Shown here piece by piece: positions 15,962 through 22,076 of a stretch of 37,655 nt of DNA. The DNA is from an uncultured beta proteobacterium (GTDB lineage Bacteria > Pseudomonadota > Gammaproteobacteria > Burkholderiales > SG8-39). The first letter of the stretch is position 1. Each line of letters starts with the position of its first letter. The position numbers were made by a program, and so were the translations under genes. The stretch is taken from positions 1-37,655 of the forward strand of contig CAIOLO010000036.1 in the NCBI GenBank assembly GCA_903859155.1. The letters are read 5' to 3'. Below the pieces are notes generated by a model, which saw nothing but the letters and a program-made list of their open reading frames with translations, searched no databases and was not told where the DNA came from.

Positions 15962-17387
15962 ACCTGACCGGCGCAATTTTCTCCGGACTCAACCCGCTGA
16001 AAGGCGAGCGCGGCGCGCGGTCCCCGTGACAGAAACGGAAGTTGCGGCCGCTGCCGCAGTGACAGGGCATATACGGCCCGCGTTTTACGTCCTCGGCAGC
16101 GATCTGTGCCATCACCTCCGCCGGATAGCGCCGTTGCTGAATCAGATTGGCCATGGCCCTGAATTTCGGGCCCGTATGCATGAAAAACAGCTCCAGGCCC
16201 GGGCAGAGGTAGTTATGGCCCGGTTCGCCCTCGCGCGAGAGCGCGAAGCGGTCCTTTGGGCAGCCGCCGTTACACCAGTTTCTGACCTTGCAAACCCGGC
16301 ACTGGGCGGTGAGCGTATCGCTCTTGTCGTTGCCGAACTTGCGCTGCTCGGGCAGGGCCACCAGTTTCTGCATGTGCGTCTGATGGATGTTGCCCAGCAG
16401 ATAGCGCGGCTCGACGAAATGATCGCAGCTGTAGAGATCGCCGTTGTGCTCGAGCACCGGGCCGTGGCCGCAGACGGGCGCGTGCATGCACAGCAGATGG
16501 CGGCCGAAAAACGCCTCGAGCGTCACATCGAAGAGCTGCACATACACCTTGCCTATGTCGTGGCGTACCCAATCCTCAAACACATCCACCATGAAGCGGC
16601 CATATTGCTCGGCGCCCACCGTTCGCTCGGTGACCAGGTTGCCGGTCTGCGTGTAGAGCAAGCGCTTCCTGCCGCCGGGATTTTCGCTCCAGCCCTGTTG
16701 GTTGGCGATTTGCATCGTTTGCTCACTGGTGCGCTCGATGATGGGAATGAACTGCACCCACTTGGCGCCCAACTCGTCGCGAAAAAATCGATACACAGTG
16801 CGGCCGTGCTTTTCGTTGGCGGCATTGACGGTGCACAGAATGTTGTAGTCGACGCTGTGCCGGCGCAGGTACTCCCAGCCCTTGATCACCAGGTCGAAGG
16901 TGCCCTTGCCGCGACGGTCCAGGCGGTAGGTGTCGTGCAGTTCGCGCGGGCCGTCGACGCTCAAACCCACCAGGAAGTTGTGTTGCTTGAAAAAAACGCA
17001 CCAGTCATCATCGAGCAGCAAACCGTTGGTCTGGAAGGTGTGCTCCACGACTTGGCCTGGCCGGCGGTACTTTTCGACCAATTCGATGGATCGACGGAAG
17101 AAGTCGAGCTGCATCAGCGTCGGCTCTCCGCCCTGCCACGCCACCGTCACATTGGGCGCGCGGTGCGACTCCAGCAATTGGCGGATGTAGGCCTCGAGCG
17201 TCGCCTCTGACATCCGGTGCTTGTCGTTCGGATACAACGCTTCCTTGGACAGGAAGAAACAATAGGTGCAGTCGATATTGCAGGTCGAGCCGCTGGGCTT
17301 GGCCAGCAGGTGAAAGCCCGCGGGGGCGTCCGCCGTAAGGGTATCAACTGTCACGGATGGCTCGGCCGACACTGGCGGTGTGTCCAT
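15960..17387 (-). CDS. Radical SAM/SPASM protein, anaerobic sulfatase-maturase type, with SEC-C tail
   Basis: This 475-residue radical SAM enzyme has the [4Fe-4S]-SAM motif CNIDCTYC (Cys36, Cys40, Cys43), preceded by GFHLLAKPSGST. It is followed by VAWQGGEPTLMQLDFF and VQTNG-like text (HTFQTNGLLLDD) typical of anaerobic sulfatase-maturating enzymes, which turn an active-site Cys or Ser into formylglycine. The SPASM region holds auxiliary-cluster cysteines (CMHAPVCGHG, YSCDHFVEP, CRVCKVRNWCNGGCP, LCPGLELFF). The C terminus adds a SEC-C zinc motif, CHCGSGRNFRFCHGD, near residues 440-456. No sulfatase gene is in the window. Because SPASM enzymes also modify small peptides, the three small genes next to it deserve attention, but no direct link is shown. 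Confidence 0.88.
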   Translation of the reverse strand: MDTPPVSAEPSVTVDTLTADAPAGFHLLAKPSGSTCNIDCTYCFFLSKEALYPNDKHRMSEATLEAYIRQLLESHRAPNVTVAWQGGEPTLMQLDFFRRSIELVEKYRRPGQVVEHTFQTNGLLLDDDWCVFFKQHNFLVGLSVDGPRELHDTYRLDRRGKGTFDLVIKGWEYLRRHSVDYNILCTVNAANEKHGRTVYRFFRDELGAKWVQFIPIIERTSEQTMQIANQQGWSENPGGRKRLLYTQTGNLVTERTVGAEQYGRFMVDVFEDWVRHDIGKVYVQLFDVTLEAFFGRHLLCMHAPVCGHGPVLEHNGDLYSCDHFVEPRYLLGNIHQTHMQKLVALPEQRKFGNDKSDTLTAQCRVCKVRNWCNGGCPKDRFALSREGEPGHNYLCPGLELFFMHTGPKFRAMANLIQQRRYPAEVMAQIAAEDVKRGPYMPCHCGSGRNFRFCHGDRAPRSPFSGLSPEKIAPVR

Positions 17388-17522
17388 GGGTTAGGCCTTT
17401 CACTCTAGCATCATCCAGGGCCGGCCTTCTCAATGCGACAACGTGGCGCTTATGGATTTGCGAAAGGTATTAGCCTACATCACCGGCACGGTGGATGAGG
17501 AGTTGCCGCGTTCTTCTACAGC

Positions 17523-17541
17523 GTCTCGCGCCCTGCGAGAC
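17523..17541. other. Short hairpin in the divergent intergenic region
   Basis: GTCTCGC and GCGAGAC form a perfect 7-bp stem with a 5-base loop. It lies between the start of the radical SAM gene (17387) and the first small gene (17643). Its role is unknown; no T-run follows. Confidence 0.25.
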
Positions 17542-17594
17542 CGGGCTTGTACAGGCTGACGCTCTACGCTGATTGGGCTGTTTTCAAAGTCATG

Positions 17595-17642
17595 CCCCTT
17601 GGGGCAATTACAATTCCGCGCAGATTCGGTACGATCGCATTC
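17595..17642 (+). promoter_or_regulatory. Sigma70-like promoter of small gene 1, predicted leaderless
   Basis: TTACAA (17608-17613), a 16-bp spacer and TACGAT (17630-17635) are followed by only 7 bases before the ATG at 17643, which puts the expected start point at or next to the ATG. A dyad, CCCC-TT-GGGG, lies just before the -35 box (17595-17604). The same arrangement recurs at copies 2 and 3. No Shine-Dalgarno site is present. Confidence 0.6.
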
Positions 17643-17840
17643 ATGAATGCGCACATCTTTCATCTCCGCCTGCCGACCGGACCTATCGTGCGTGGTATCA
17701 GGGTACTCGCCGAAGAGCGTGAGCAGGCGGCTGCTCGAGTCTTTCGCATGTATCCGCGCTCAACCGAGTACGTCGAAGCCGAAGCCGCCGCGGTGCATAC
17801 GAACGGCGCAGGCACGCCGGCTTTCCTGGTCGAAGTCTGA
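17643..17840 (+). CDS. Small protein, unrecognised family, copy 1 (65 aa)
   Basis: This 65-residue protein shares with the two genes downstream the pattern M-x-AHIFHLRL-x2-G-x-(V/I)VRGIR(V/I)LAE, then REQAAARVFRMYPRSTEYVE, a variable linker and a final G(T/G)PxFL(T/V)E. The expected fold is a beta hairpin (residues 1-22), one helix (24-36) and a further strand. There is no signal peptide, membrane segment or cysteine. The stop falls earlier than in copies 2 and 3 because a TGA replaces a sense codon; homologous sequence continues past it. The start is the conserved ATG placed 7 nt after a -10 box. Function is unknown. The family resembles small basic beta-alpha-beta proteins but none I can name. 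Confidence 0.65.
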   Translation: MNAHIFHLRLPTGPIVRGIRVLAEEREQAAARVFRMYPRSTEYVEAEAAAVHTNGAGTPAFLVEV

Positions 17841-18099
17841 TGGTCGGCGCAGAGTGTCTGCGCCATGAACGTGCTTTCGATGCTGCTCTTGACCAAGAGA
17901 TGAAAAATACCGGATCAATTCTCCGAGTATGCAGGGATTTGCGCGATCGGCGGCCCACCCACCGGGACTACGGTGCATTGCGATGCTGCAGGACAGGGCG
18001 GGCGTGCGGTTTCAGCCCAGGTGAATTCAGAAGAAGAAACCGATGTGGCGGAGCGCTGCAAATGATGAACTTCGCCAAACGGATGGGGTGACTGAGCCC

Positions 18100-18606
18100 A
18101 TGAGCGCAATTGCAAAAATGTTCCGGCAGGAGTTGCCGCCCCCGTCTTGGGAAGCGCAAGTCGAAGCCCCTGCAGCGCTCGAGGACGACAAGAGGTTTAG
18201 ACCCCAGACCTGCATCCACACCCTGCTCGGCGCCGGGTTGCGCATAGAAGGCAATGTAATGTTCACCGGCGGGCTGCGCATCGAGGGCGCCATTGTGGGT
18301 AATGTGTCTGCAGTCGGCGATTCCAACAATACGTTAATGGTCAGCAAGTCGGGAAATATCACGGGCGAGATCATTAGCCAGCACGTCATAGTGGACGGCC
18401 AGATTCGCGGGGATGTGCATTGTGCGCGGTCCTTGGAGATTCTGAAGCATGGAGAGGTTCGCGGGAATATCCTCGGCTGCAAGGTGATGGAGATTCACCC
18501 GGGAGGCATTGTTGATGGATCGTTGATCCGCACTTCGTCGCCGCTGTCCGAAGTGCAATCCCGGGCGCAGCCTTCCAGTATCAAGCGGAGTTCGGCCGCG
18601 GGCTGA
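18100..18606 (+). CDS. Bactofilin (polymer-forming cytoskeletal protein)
   Basis: This 168-residue bactofilin belongs to a family that self-assembles, without nucleotide, into filaments that scaffold cell-shape, stalk, motility or wall-modifying proteins at the inner membrane. The central part (about residues 40-140) is a right-handed beta-helix made of short hydrophobic repeats: LRIEGNVMFTGGLRIEGAIVG, KSGNITGEIISQHVIVDGQI, CARSLEILKHGEVRGNIL. The ends are disordered and Pro/Ser-rich, as usual. The start chosen is ATG 18100, which has GGTGA 8 nt upstream; ATG 18043 (19 residues longer, weak site) is possible. It lies between small genes 1 and 2, so the three small proteins may be partners, which is inference. 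Confidence 0.85.
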   Translation: MSAIAKMFRQELPPPSWEAQVEAPAALEDDKRFRPQTCIHTLLGAGLRIEGNVMFTGGLRIEGAIVGNVSAVGDSNNTLMVSKSGNITGEIISQHVIVDGQIRGDVHCARSLEILKHGEVRGNILGCKVMEIHPGGIVDGSLIRTSSPLSEVQSRAQPSSIKRSSAAG

Positions 18607-18657
18607 GTGTTTTTTAGAGCAGCGGCCCCAATCGACTACACCGTACGGAAAATGTTT

Positions 18658-18676
18658 GCGGATTTTGTTTTTCCGC
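18658..18676. other. Conserved hairpin upstream of small gene 2 promoter
   Basis: GCGGA (18658-18662) and TCCGC (18672-18676) pair around a T-rich loop. The matching place before small gene 3 reads GTGGA...TCCGC (about 19286-19306), so the stem is largely kept. It may end transcription from upstream or shape the promoter region. Confidence 0.3.
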
Positions 18677-18683
18677 ATTATTG

Positions 18684-18732
18684 CCCTTTGGGGTAATTGT
18701 CAAACCGTGCCGAGTCGGTATATTTGCCGTGT
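18684..18732 (+). promoter_or_regulatory. Sigma70-like promoter of small gene 2, predicted leaderless
   Basis: A dyad CCCTTTGGGG (18684-18693) is followed by TTGTCA (18697-18702), a 16-bp spacer and TATATT (18719-18724). The ATG at 18733 comes 8 bases after the -10 box, so the transcript should begin at or within a base or two of the start codon. The layout matches copies 1 and 3. Confidence 0.7.
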
Positions 18733-19008
18733 ATGAAGGCACATATTTTTCACCTTCGCCTGCGGAATGGAGTTGTCGTGCGTGGCATTCGGGTGCTCGC
18801 CGAAGGTCGTGAGCAGGCAGCCGCCCGAGTTTTTCGCATGTATCCCCGCTCAACCGAGTACGTCGAAGCAGGATCCGTCGCGGGCAATGCCAACAATGCG
18901 GGCGGGCCGGCTTTTCTGACAGAAATCAAACGCTCGACGCAAAGCGCTCGCCATGGCTATTCTTTCTGGCAACCTCTTCTTGCTACCAACCAGTCGAGCT
19001 TTTCATAA
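18733..19008 (+). CDS. Small protein, unrecognised family, copy 2 (91 aa)
   Basis: This 91-residue paralogue is nearly identical to copy 3 over its first 45 residues (MKAHIFHLRLRNGVVVRGIR, then REQAAARVFRMYPRSTEYVE). The linker after residue 47 is variable and rich in Gly, Ala and Asn. GGPAFLTEIKRSTQSAR follows, and a C terminus (HGYSFWQPLL onward) unlike that of copy 1. The distal tail is not shared, so the conserved module is the N-terminal 45 residues plus the FLTE segment. There is no cysteine, signal peptide or Shine-Dalgarno site. Start choice rests on conservation among the three copies and the promoter spacing. Confidence 0.7.
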   Translation: MKAHIFHLRLRNGVVVRGIRVLAEGREQAAARVFRMYPRSTEYVEAGSVAGNANNAGGPAFLTEIKRSTQSARHGYSFWQPLLATNQSSFS

Positions 19009-19313
19009 GCCATGATCCCGGCTGAAGTGCAATTGGATCGTCGGTTTCTGGCCATCGAGCGTCCTGGTACGTACCAGCATGGTCAGTAGACCTGTGTTGA
19101 CTCCCAAGGCGAATATATAAAAAGCGCCAACGGGGATGAGCGGCGGTACTCCAGCTTGACGCTCTGACCAGGCGCTCCCGAGTCGCTCAAAAAAAAGCGC
19201 TCGCATCTTCGCATTCGCGACCTCTGCGCTTTCAGGTGCCCTGGGTCAATTCATCACGAACCGCGCGCGGCGGACAGAAATGTTTGTGGATTGGTTTTTA
19301 TTCCGCATTCTTG
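19009..19313. other. Spacer between small genes 2 and 3
   Basis: About 300 bases with no convincing gene. A 67-codon minus-strand frame (19003-19206) exists but has mixed third-position bases and no known relative. The last 40 bases match the region upstream of small gene 2, including the T-rich hairpin. Confidence 0.4.
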
Positions 19314-19362
19314 CCCTTTGGGGTAATTGTCAAGCCGCGCCGAGTCGATATATTTGCTACTC
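19314..19362 (+). promoter_or_regulatory. Sigma70-like promoter of small gene 3, predicted leaderless
   Basis: CCCTTTGGGG (19314-19323), TTGTCA (19327-19332), a 16-bp spacer and TATATT (19349-19354) repeat the copy 2 promoter almost base for base. The ATG at 19363 is 8 bases from the -10 box. Conservation of these elements in all three copies argues that they are used. Confidence 0.7.
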
Positions 19363-19626
19363 ATGAAGGCACATATTTTCCACCTTCGCCTGCGAAATGG
19401 AGTTGTCGTGCGTGGCATTCGAATACTCGCAGAAAGCCGCGAGCAGGCAGCGGCCCGAGTTTTTCGCATGTATCCCCGCTCGACCGAATACGTCGAAGGC
19501 GGAGCCCCGTCAGCGGGCCATGCGAAGCAGGCAGGCACGCCGTTTTTTCTGACAGAAATCAAGCGCTCGGCGCAGAGCGCGCGCGCCATGAATATGCCTT
19601 TTATGCAGCCCTGGCCCACAAAATGA
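19363..19626 (+). CDS. Small protein, unrecognised family, copy 3 (87 aa)
   Basis: This 87-residue paralogue has the same N-terminal module as copy 2, with MYPRSTEYVEGG ending the conserved part. A short variable linker, GTPFFLTEIKRSAQSAR and a Met/Pro-rich tail (MNMPFMQPWPTK) follow. The DNA encoding its tail matches the DNA beyond the stop codon of copy 1, showing that the unit was duplicated with its 3' part. The LapG-like gene begins 77 nt downstream on the same strand and may be co-transcribed. Function is unknown; DNA, RNA or filament binding are all open. Confidence 0.7.
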   Translation: MKAHIFHLRLRNGVVVRGIRILAESREQAAARVFRMYPRSTEYVEGGAPSAGHAKQAGTPFFLTEIKRSAQSARAMNMPFMQPWPTK

Positions 19627-19703
19627 AAAACATCGGCAGGCAAAGCCACACCATCATGTCGGTTCGCGGGATCGGCGCTCGGCTGGCGAGCGGCGACCAA
19701 TAG

Positions 19704-20531
19704 ATGTTTTACACCGCCGCTCCCGGACCGGCAACGAACGGGGCCGAATCCCCCCCTCTCGATTGCGAAATGTCTCCAAGACAGGTGCCGCCAGGCGGCG
19801 CAGCCGCGTTGCCGAGCCGCAAACTTGCCGGGGCGCCGGCACGGCGGGGGCCTCGCTGGTTGGCGTATCTGGCAGTTTTCATCATCGCCACGAACATGGC
19901 GTGGGCAGAAGCCGCAGACGTTGGTTTTTCTCGCAGCGTCACGAAGGGGTTGGTCGAGAACTTGTCGGCCAGATACGGCTTGGCCAGCAGAACTCGCATC
20001 GCCGACTGGCAGGAATTCGTGCGTGCCAGACGCGCCGAGCAACGCCGGCACCTCCCGGACGAGTTGGAGCTGCTGGACTCGGTCAACGCGTTTTTCAATC
20101 GCATTCCGTTTGTGAGCGATATGGCCCACTGGGGAACGAAAGACTATTGGGCCACGCCGGCAGAGGTGCTCGCCAGCAACGGCGCCGATTGCGAGGATTA
20201 TTCCATTGCGAAATACTTCACTCTGAAAGAGATGGGTGTCCCGCTCGAGCGCCTGAGGATCATTTATGTCACGGCGTCGCGGCAGAACGAGGCGCATATG
20301 GTTCTGGCGTACTACCCCTCGCCGAATGCGGTGCCTCTGATACTGGACAATCTGGACGACAAAGTCAGGTCGGTGTCGGAGCGGTCGGATTTGATCCCCG
20401 TATTCAGCTTCAATGACGAGGATTTGTTGTATGCGCCCCCCGGTCAGCGCGCCATCAACGCCGGCAGTCCGCTGCAGATGCGGATGTGGCGCTTGCTGAT
20501 GGACAAGCTTGATCAAGAATTGCGCTTATGA
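19704..20531 (+). CDS. LapG-type transglutaminase-like cysteine protease
   Basis: This 275-residue protein of the bacterial transglutaminase-like cysteine protease family includes LapG, a periplasmic protease that clips large LapA-type adhesins and so releases biofilm cells. The catalytic triad is visible as Cys163 (SNGADCEDYSIAKY), His198 (QNEAHMVLAY) and Asp215 (PLILDNLDDK). A hydrophobic segment at about 52-68 (WLAYLAVFIIATNMAWAEA) should export or anchor it, with an unusually long cytoplasmic lead of 50 residues if the ATG at 19704 is right; ATG 19770 is an alternative. The LapD c-di-GMP receptor and a LapA adhesin, usual partners, are not in the window. Confidence 0.85.
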   Translation: MFYTAAPGPATNGAESPPLDCEMSPRQVPPGGAAALPSRKLAGAPARRGPRWLAYLAVFIIATNMAWAEAADVGFSRSVTKGLVENLSARYGLASRTRIADWQEFVRARRAEQRRHLPDELELLDSVNAFFNRIPFVSDMAHWGTKDYWATPAEVLASNGADCEDYSIAKYFTLKEMGVPLERLRIIYVTASRQNEAHMVLAYYPSPNAVPLILDNLDDKVRSVSERSDLIPVFSFNDEDLLYAPPGQRAINAGSPLQMRMWRLLMDKLDQELRL

Positions 20532-20567
20532 AAACCATTTCAACAAAACCAGGTGTCGCCAACTGTT

Positions 20568-20600
20568 TTCCTCCGGGAATTGCACCCGGCGCGGGAGGAA
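20568..20600. terminator. Hairpin after the LapG-like gene
   Basis: TTCCTCC (20568-20574) and GGAGGAA (20594-20600) pair, with an inner GGG/CCC pair (20575-20577, 20585-20587). It sits 37 nt after the LapG stop and 62 nt before the next start, so it may separate the two transcripts. The exposed GGAGGAA could also act as a hidden ribosome binding site, but its distance to the next ATG is too long. Confidence 0.4.
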
Positions 20601-20661
20601 GCTCAGAGCAAGGGGATGCGCCTGAAAATTGGCTTCGCCATCGGTTTGGCCATCGGTACCT

Positions 20662-21327
20662 ATGAATAATGAACAGGCATCGGCTGACGCCGGCGAGGTG
20701 CAGGAGAAGCGGAAAGCGATACGTCTGCTGATAGCCGATGATCAGAAAATCATGCGGTCTTCGTTGCGCGTGGTGCTGGAACGCGAGCCCGACATCGAGG
20801 TGATAGCAGAGGCGTGCGACGGGAAGGAGGCGCTGGAGCGGGTGCGCGAGTGCGCGCCCGATCTCGTGCTCATGGATCTGGCCATGCCCGGGATGAACGG
20901 CATCGAGGCGATACGCCGCCTCCACAGCGAGCACCCGGAGGTAAGGGTGCTCGCCATGTCCTTTTATTGGGACCAGCGCTTGGTGGCGAAGATGTTCGGA
21001 TTCGGAGTGTCGGGCTGCGTCAGCAAGACCGCTGGGTCTGCTGATTTGCTGCAGGGGGTGCGGTCGGCGGCAGCGGGCCGGCGGTTCCTGTGCAGGGAAC
21101 TCACGGCAATTGCGGGCGAGGTGCGGCAGGCGAGCGAGCCGGGCGGCGGGAATGGCTCGCTGGCGCAGTGCGAGAACGATGTGCTGCAGCAGGTCGGGAA
21201 AAGCCAAACCTCGGCCGATATCGCCGACCATCTGAAAATCGCGCCTGCACTGGTCGAGGTCCATCTGCGCAACATCAAACGCAAGCTCGGATTGCGCAGC
21301 AGTGACGAACTCGCGAGCTACGCATAG
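20662..21327 (+). CDS. LuxR/NarL-family response regulator
   Basis: This 221-residue two-domain regulator has a receiver (about residues 18-140) with acidic residues in LLIADDQKIM, the phosphoacceptor Asp in LVLMDLAMPGMNG and the switch Lys in GCVSKTAGSADLL. The C-terminal helix-turn-helix (about 165-220) has the NarL pattern IADHLKIAPALVEVHLRNIKRKLGL. The first helix reads LAQCENDVLQQVGKSQTSAD instead of the usual 'LT.RE.EVL..va.G.s...', so the domain is diverged. ATG 20662 is preferred over an upstream TTG frame. No kinase is adjacent; the kinase at 22077 could serve it. The place after the LapG-like gene suggests control of adhesion or motility. Confidence 0.85.
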   Translation: MNNEQASADAGEVQEKRKAIRLLIADDQKIMRSSLRVVLEREPDIEVIAEACDGKEALERVRECAPDLVLMDLAMPGMNGIEAIRRLHSEHPEVRVLAMSFYWDQRLVAKMFGFGVSGCVSKTAGSADLLQGVRSAAAGRRFLCRELTAIAGEVRQASEPGGGNGSLAQCENDVLQQVGKSQTSADIADHLKIAPALVEVHLRNIKRKLGLRSSDELASYA

Positions 21328-21561
21328 CGCGCGCGCCGGCTCCGCGGCGCATCAATAGCCTCCCTCGCAGCTCGAGCGGGCGTGAAAAAACGCGGGCCGT
21401 CTGAGCAGGGTATGAAATAGCAGTCTGCCGGGTTCCTGTCCACAAGGTAATCTGGCATGATTTGCACATGTCGACTGCTCAAAGTATTGCCGATTGGTTC
21501 CGTTTTCCCGGTGTGCGTCTGAATTTTTGTTGTCATTCGCGCCCGGCTTGAAGCGGCGACA

Positions 21562-22071
21562 ATGAATCCGCCGCCCCCCACAGCGCAAGTTCCGCCGGCA
21601 ATCAACGCAACGCCGTCGTCGGGCGTAGTGGCCGTCGTCGACAATGATTCGCAAATCGCACAGGTGCTCGGCGTGTGGCTGGAATTGCAGGGCATGCACG
21701 CCGCCTGTTACCTCTCTGGCGAGAGTTTCCTGCAGGCCCTGCATGAAGAAAGCGGGCAATTTACCCTGTCTGCCGGTGCCGGTGCCGGTGCCGGTGCCGG
21801 CACCGCCACCGCCACCGCCACCGCTTCCCGGCTGGCCGGTGCGGTGCTCGACCTGAACCTTCCCGGTATTTCCGGTTTCGAACTGGCCGCCACCCTGAGA
21901 CGCCTCGACCCCGGACTGCCGCTGGTGATCATCACCGCGCTACGGGAGGAGGAAAGGGCCCGCTACGGCGCTCCACCGCCTGGGGTGCGCTGTCTGAAAA
22001 AACCTTTCGATCTGGACGTGCTGGAAGACGCTCTGTTGCCGTTGCTGCGCGACGCGACGCCCGGGCAATAG
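21562..22071 (+). CDS. Receiver-only response regulator with repeat-encoded insert
   Basis: This 169-residue single receiver domain has no output domain. The acidic pocket is VVAVVDNDSQIA, the phosphoacceptor Asp is in GAVLDLNLPGISG, and the Lys is in CLKKPFDLDVL. Between the second helix and the strand carrying the Asp lies an extra Gly-Ala/Thr-Ala tract (about residues 71-88) encoded by hexanucleotide repeats at 21772-21825. The gene ends 5 nt before the histidine kinase gene and is in the same transcript, so it probably receives or removes phosphate from that kinase. Its N-terminal 20 residues are Pro-rich. Confidence 0.85.
   Translation: MNPPPPTAQVPPAINATPSSGVVAVVDNDSQIAQVLGVWLELQGMHAACYLSGESFLQALHEESGQFTLSAGAGAGAGAGTATATATASRLAGAVLDLNLPGISGFELAATLRRLDPGLPLVIITALREEERARYGAPPPGVRCLKKPFDLDVLEDALLPLLRDATPGQ
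21772..21825 (+). repeat. Hexanucleotide tract, GCCGGT x4 then ACCGCC-type x4
   Basis: Four perfect GCCGGT units and one GCCGGC are followed by three ACCGCC units and one ACCGCT, all in frame, encoding alternating Gly-Ala then Thr-Ala. GGTGCC and GGCACC are reverse complements, so the tract can fold on itself at the junction. Changes in unit number would keep the frame and alter the length of a loop in the receiver domain. Confidence 0.85.
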
Positions 22072-22076
22072 CGCTC

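Larger units (their letters stand above)
17594..19660 (+). repeat. Three-copy repeat carrying paralogous small genes and their promoters
   Basis: Three units of roughly 300 bp share promoter, coding start and parts of the 3' flank: about 17594-17910, 18650-18955 and 19280-19660. Copies 2 and 3 are nearly identical from 60 bases before the -35 box through codon 45. Copy 1 is more diverged. The text after the stop of copy 1 (17845-17915) still matches the coding 3' end and flank of copy 3 (19577-19640), so copy 1 once had a longer reading frame. The bactofilin gene lies between copies 1 and 2. Confidence 0.75.

Noticed and set aside
19003-19206. 67-codon minus-strand frame between small genes 2 and 3
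   Set aside because: It has one hydrophobic stretch but no ribosome binding site, no codon bias and no recognised relative.
20616-20669. 17-codon hydrophobic frame overlapping the LuxR-type regulator start
   Set aside because: It could be a coupling leader peptide, but its ribosome binding site is either absent or misplaced, and such short frames arise often by chance.
21772-21825. Hexanucleotide tract considered as a CRISPR-like or insertion-element signal
   Set aside because: It is a simple in-frame microsatellite without spacers, inside a complete gene.
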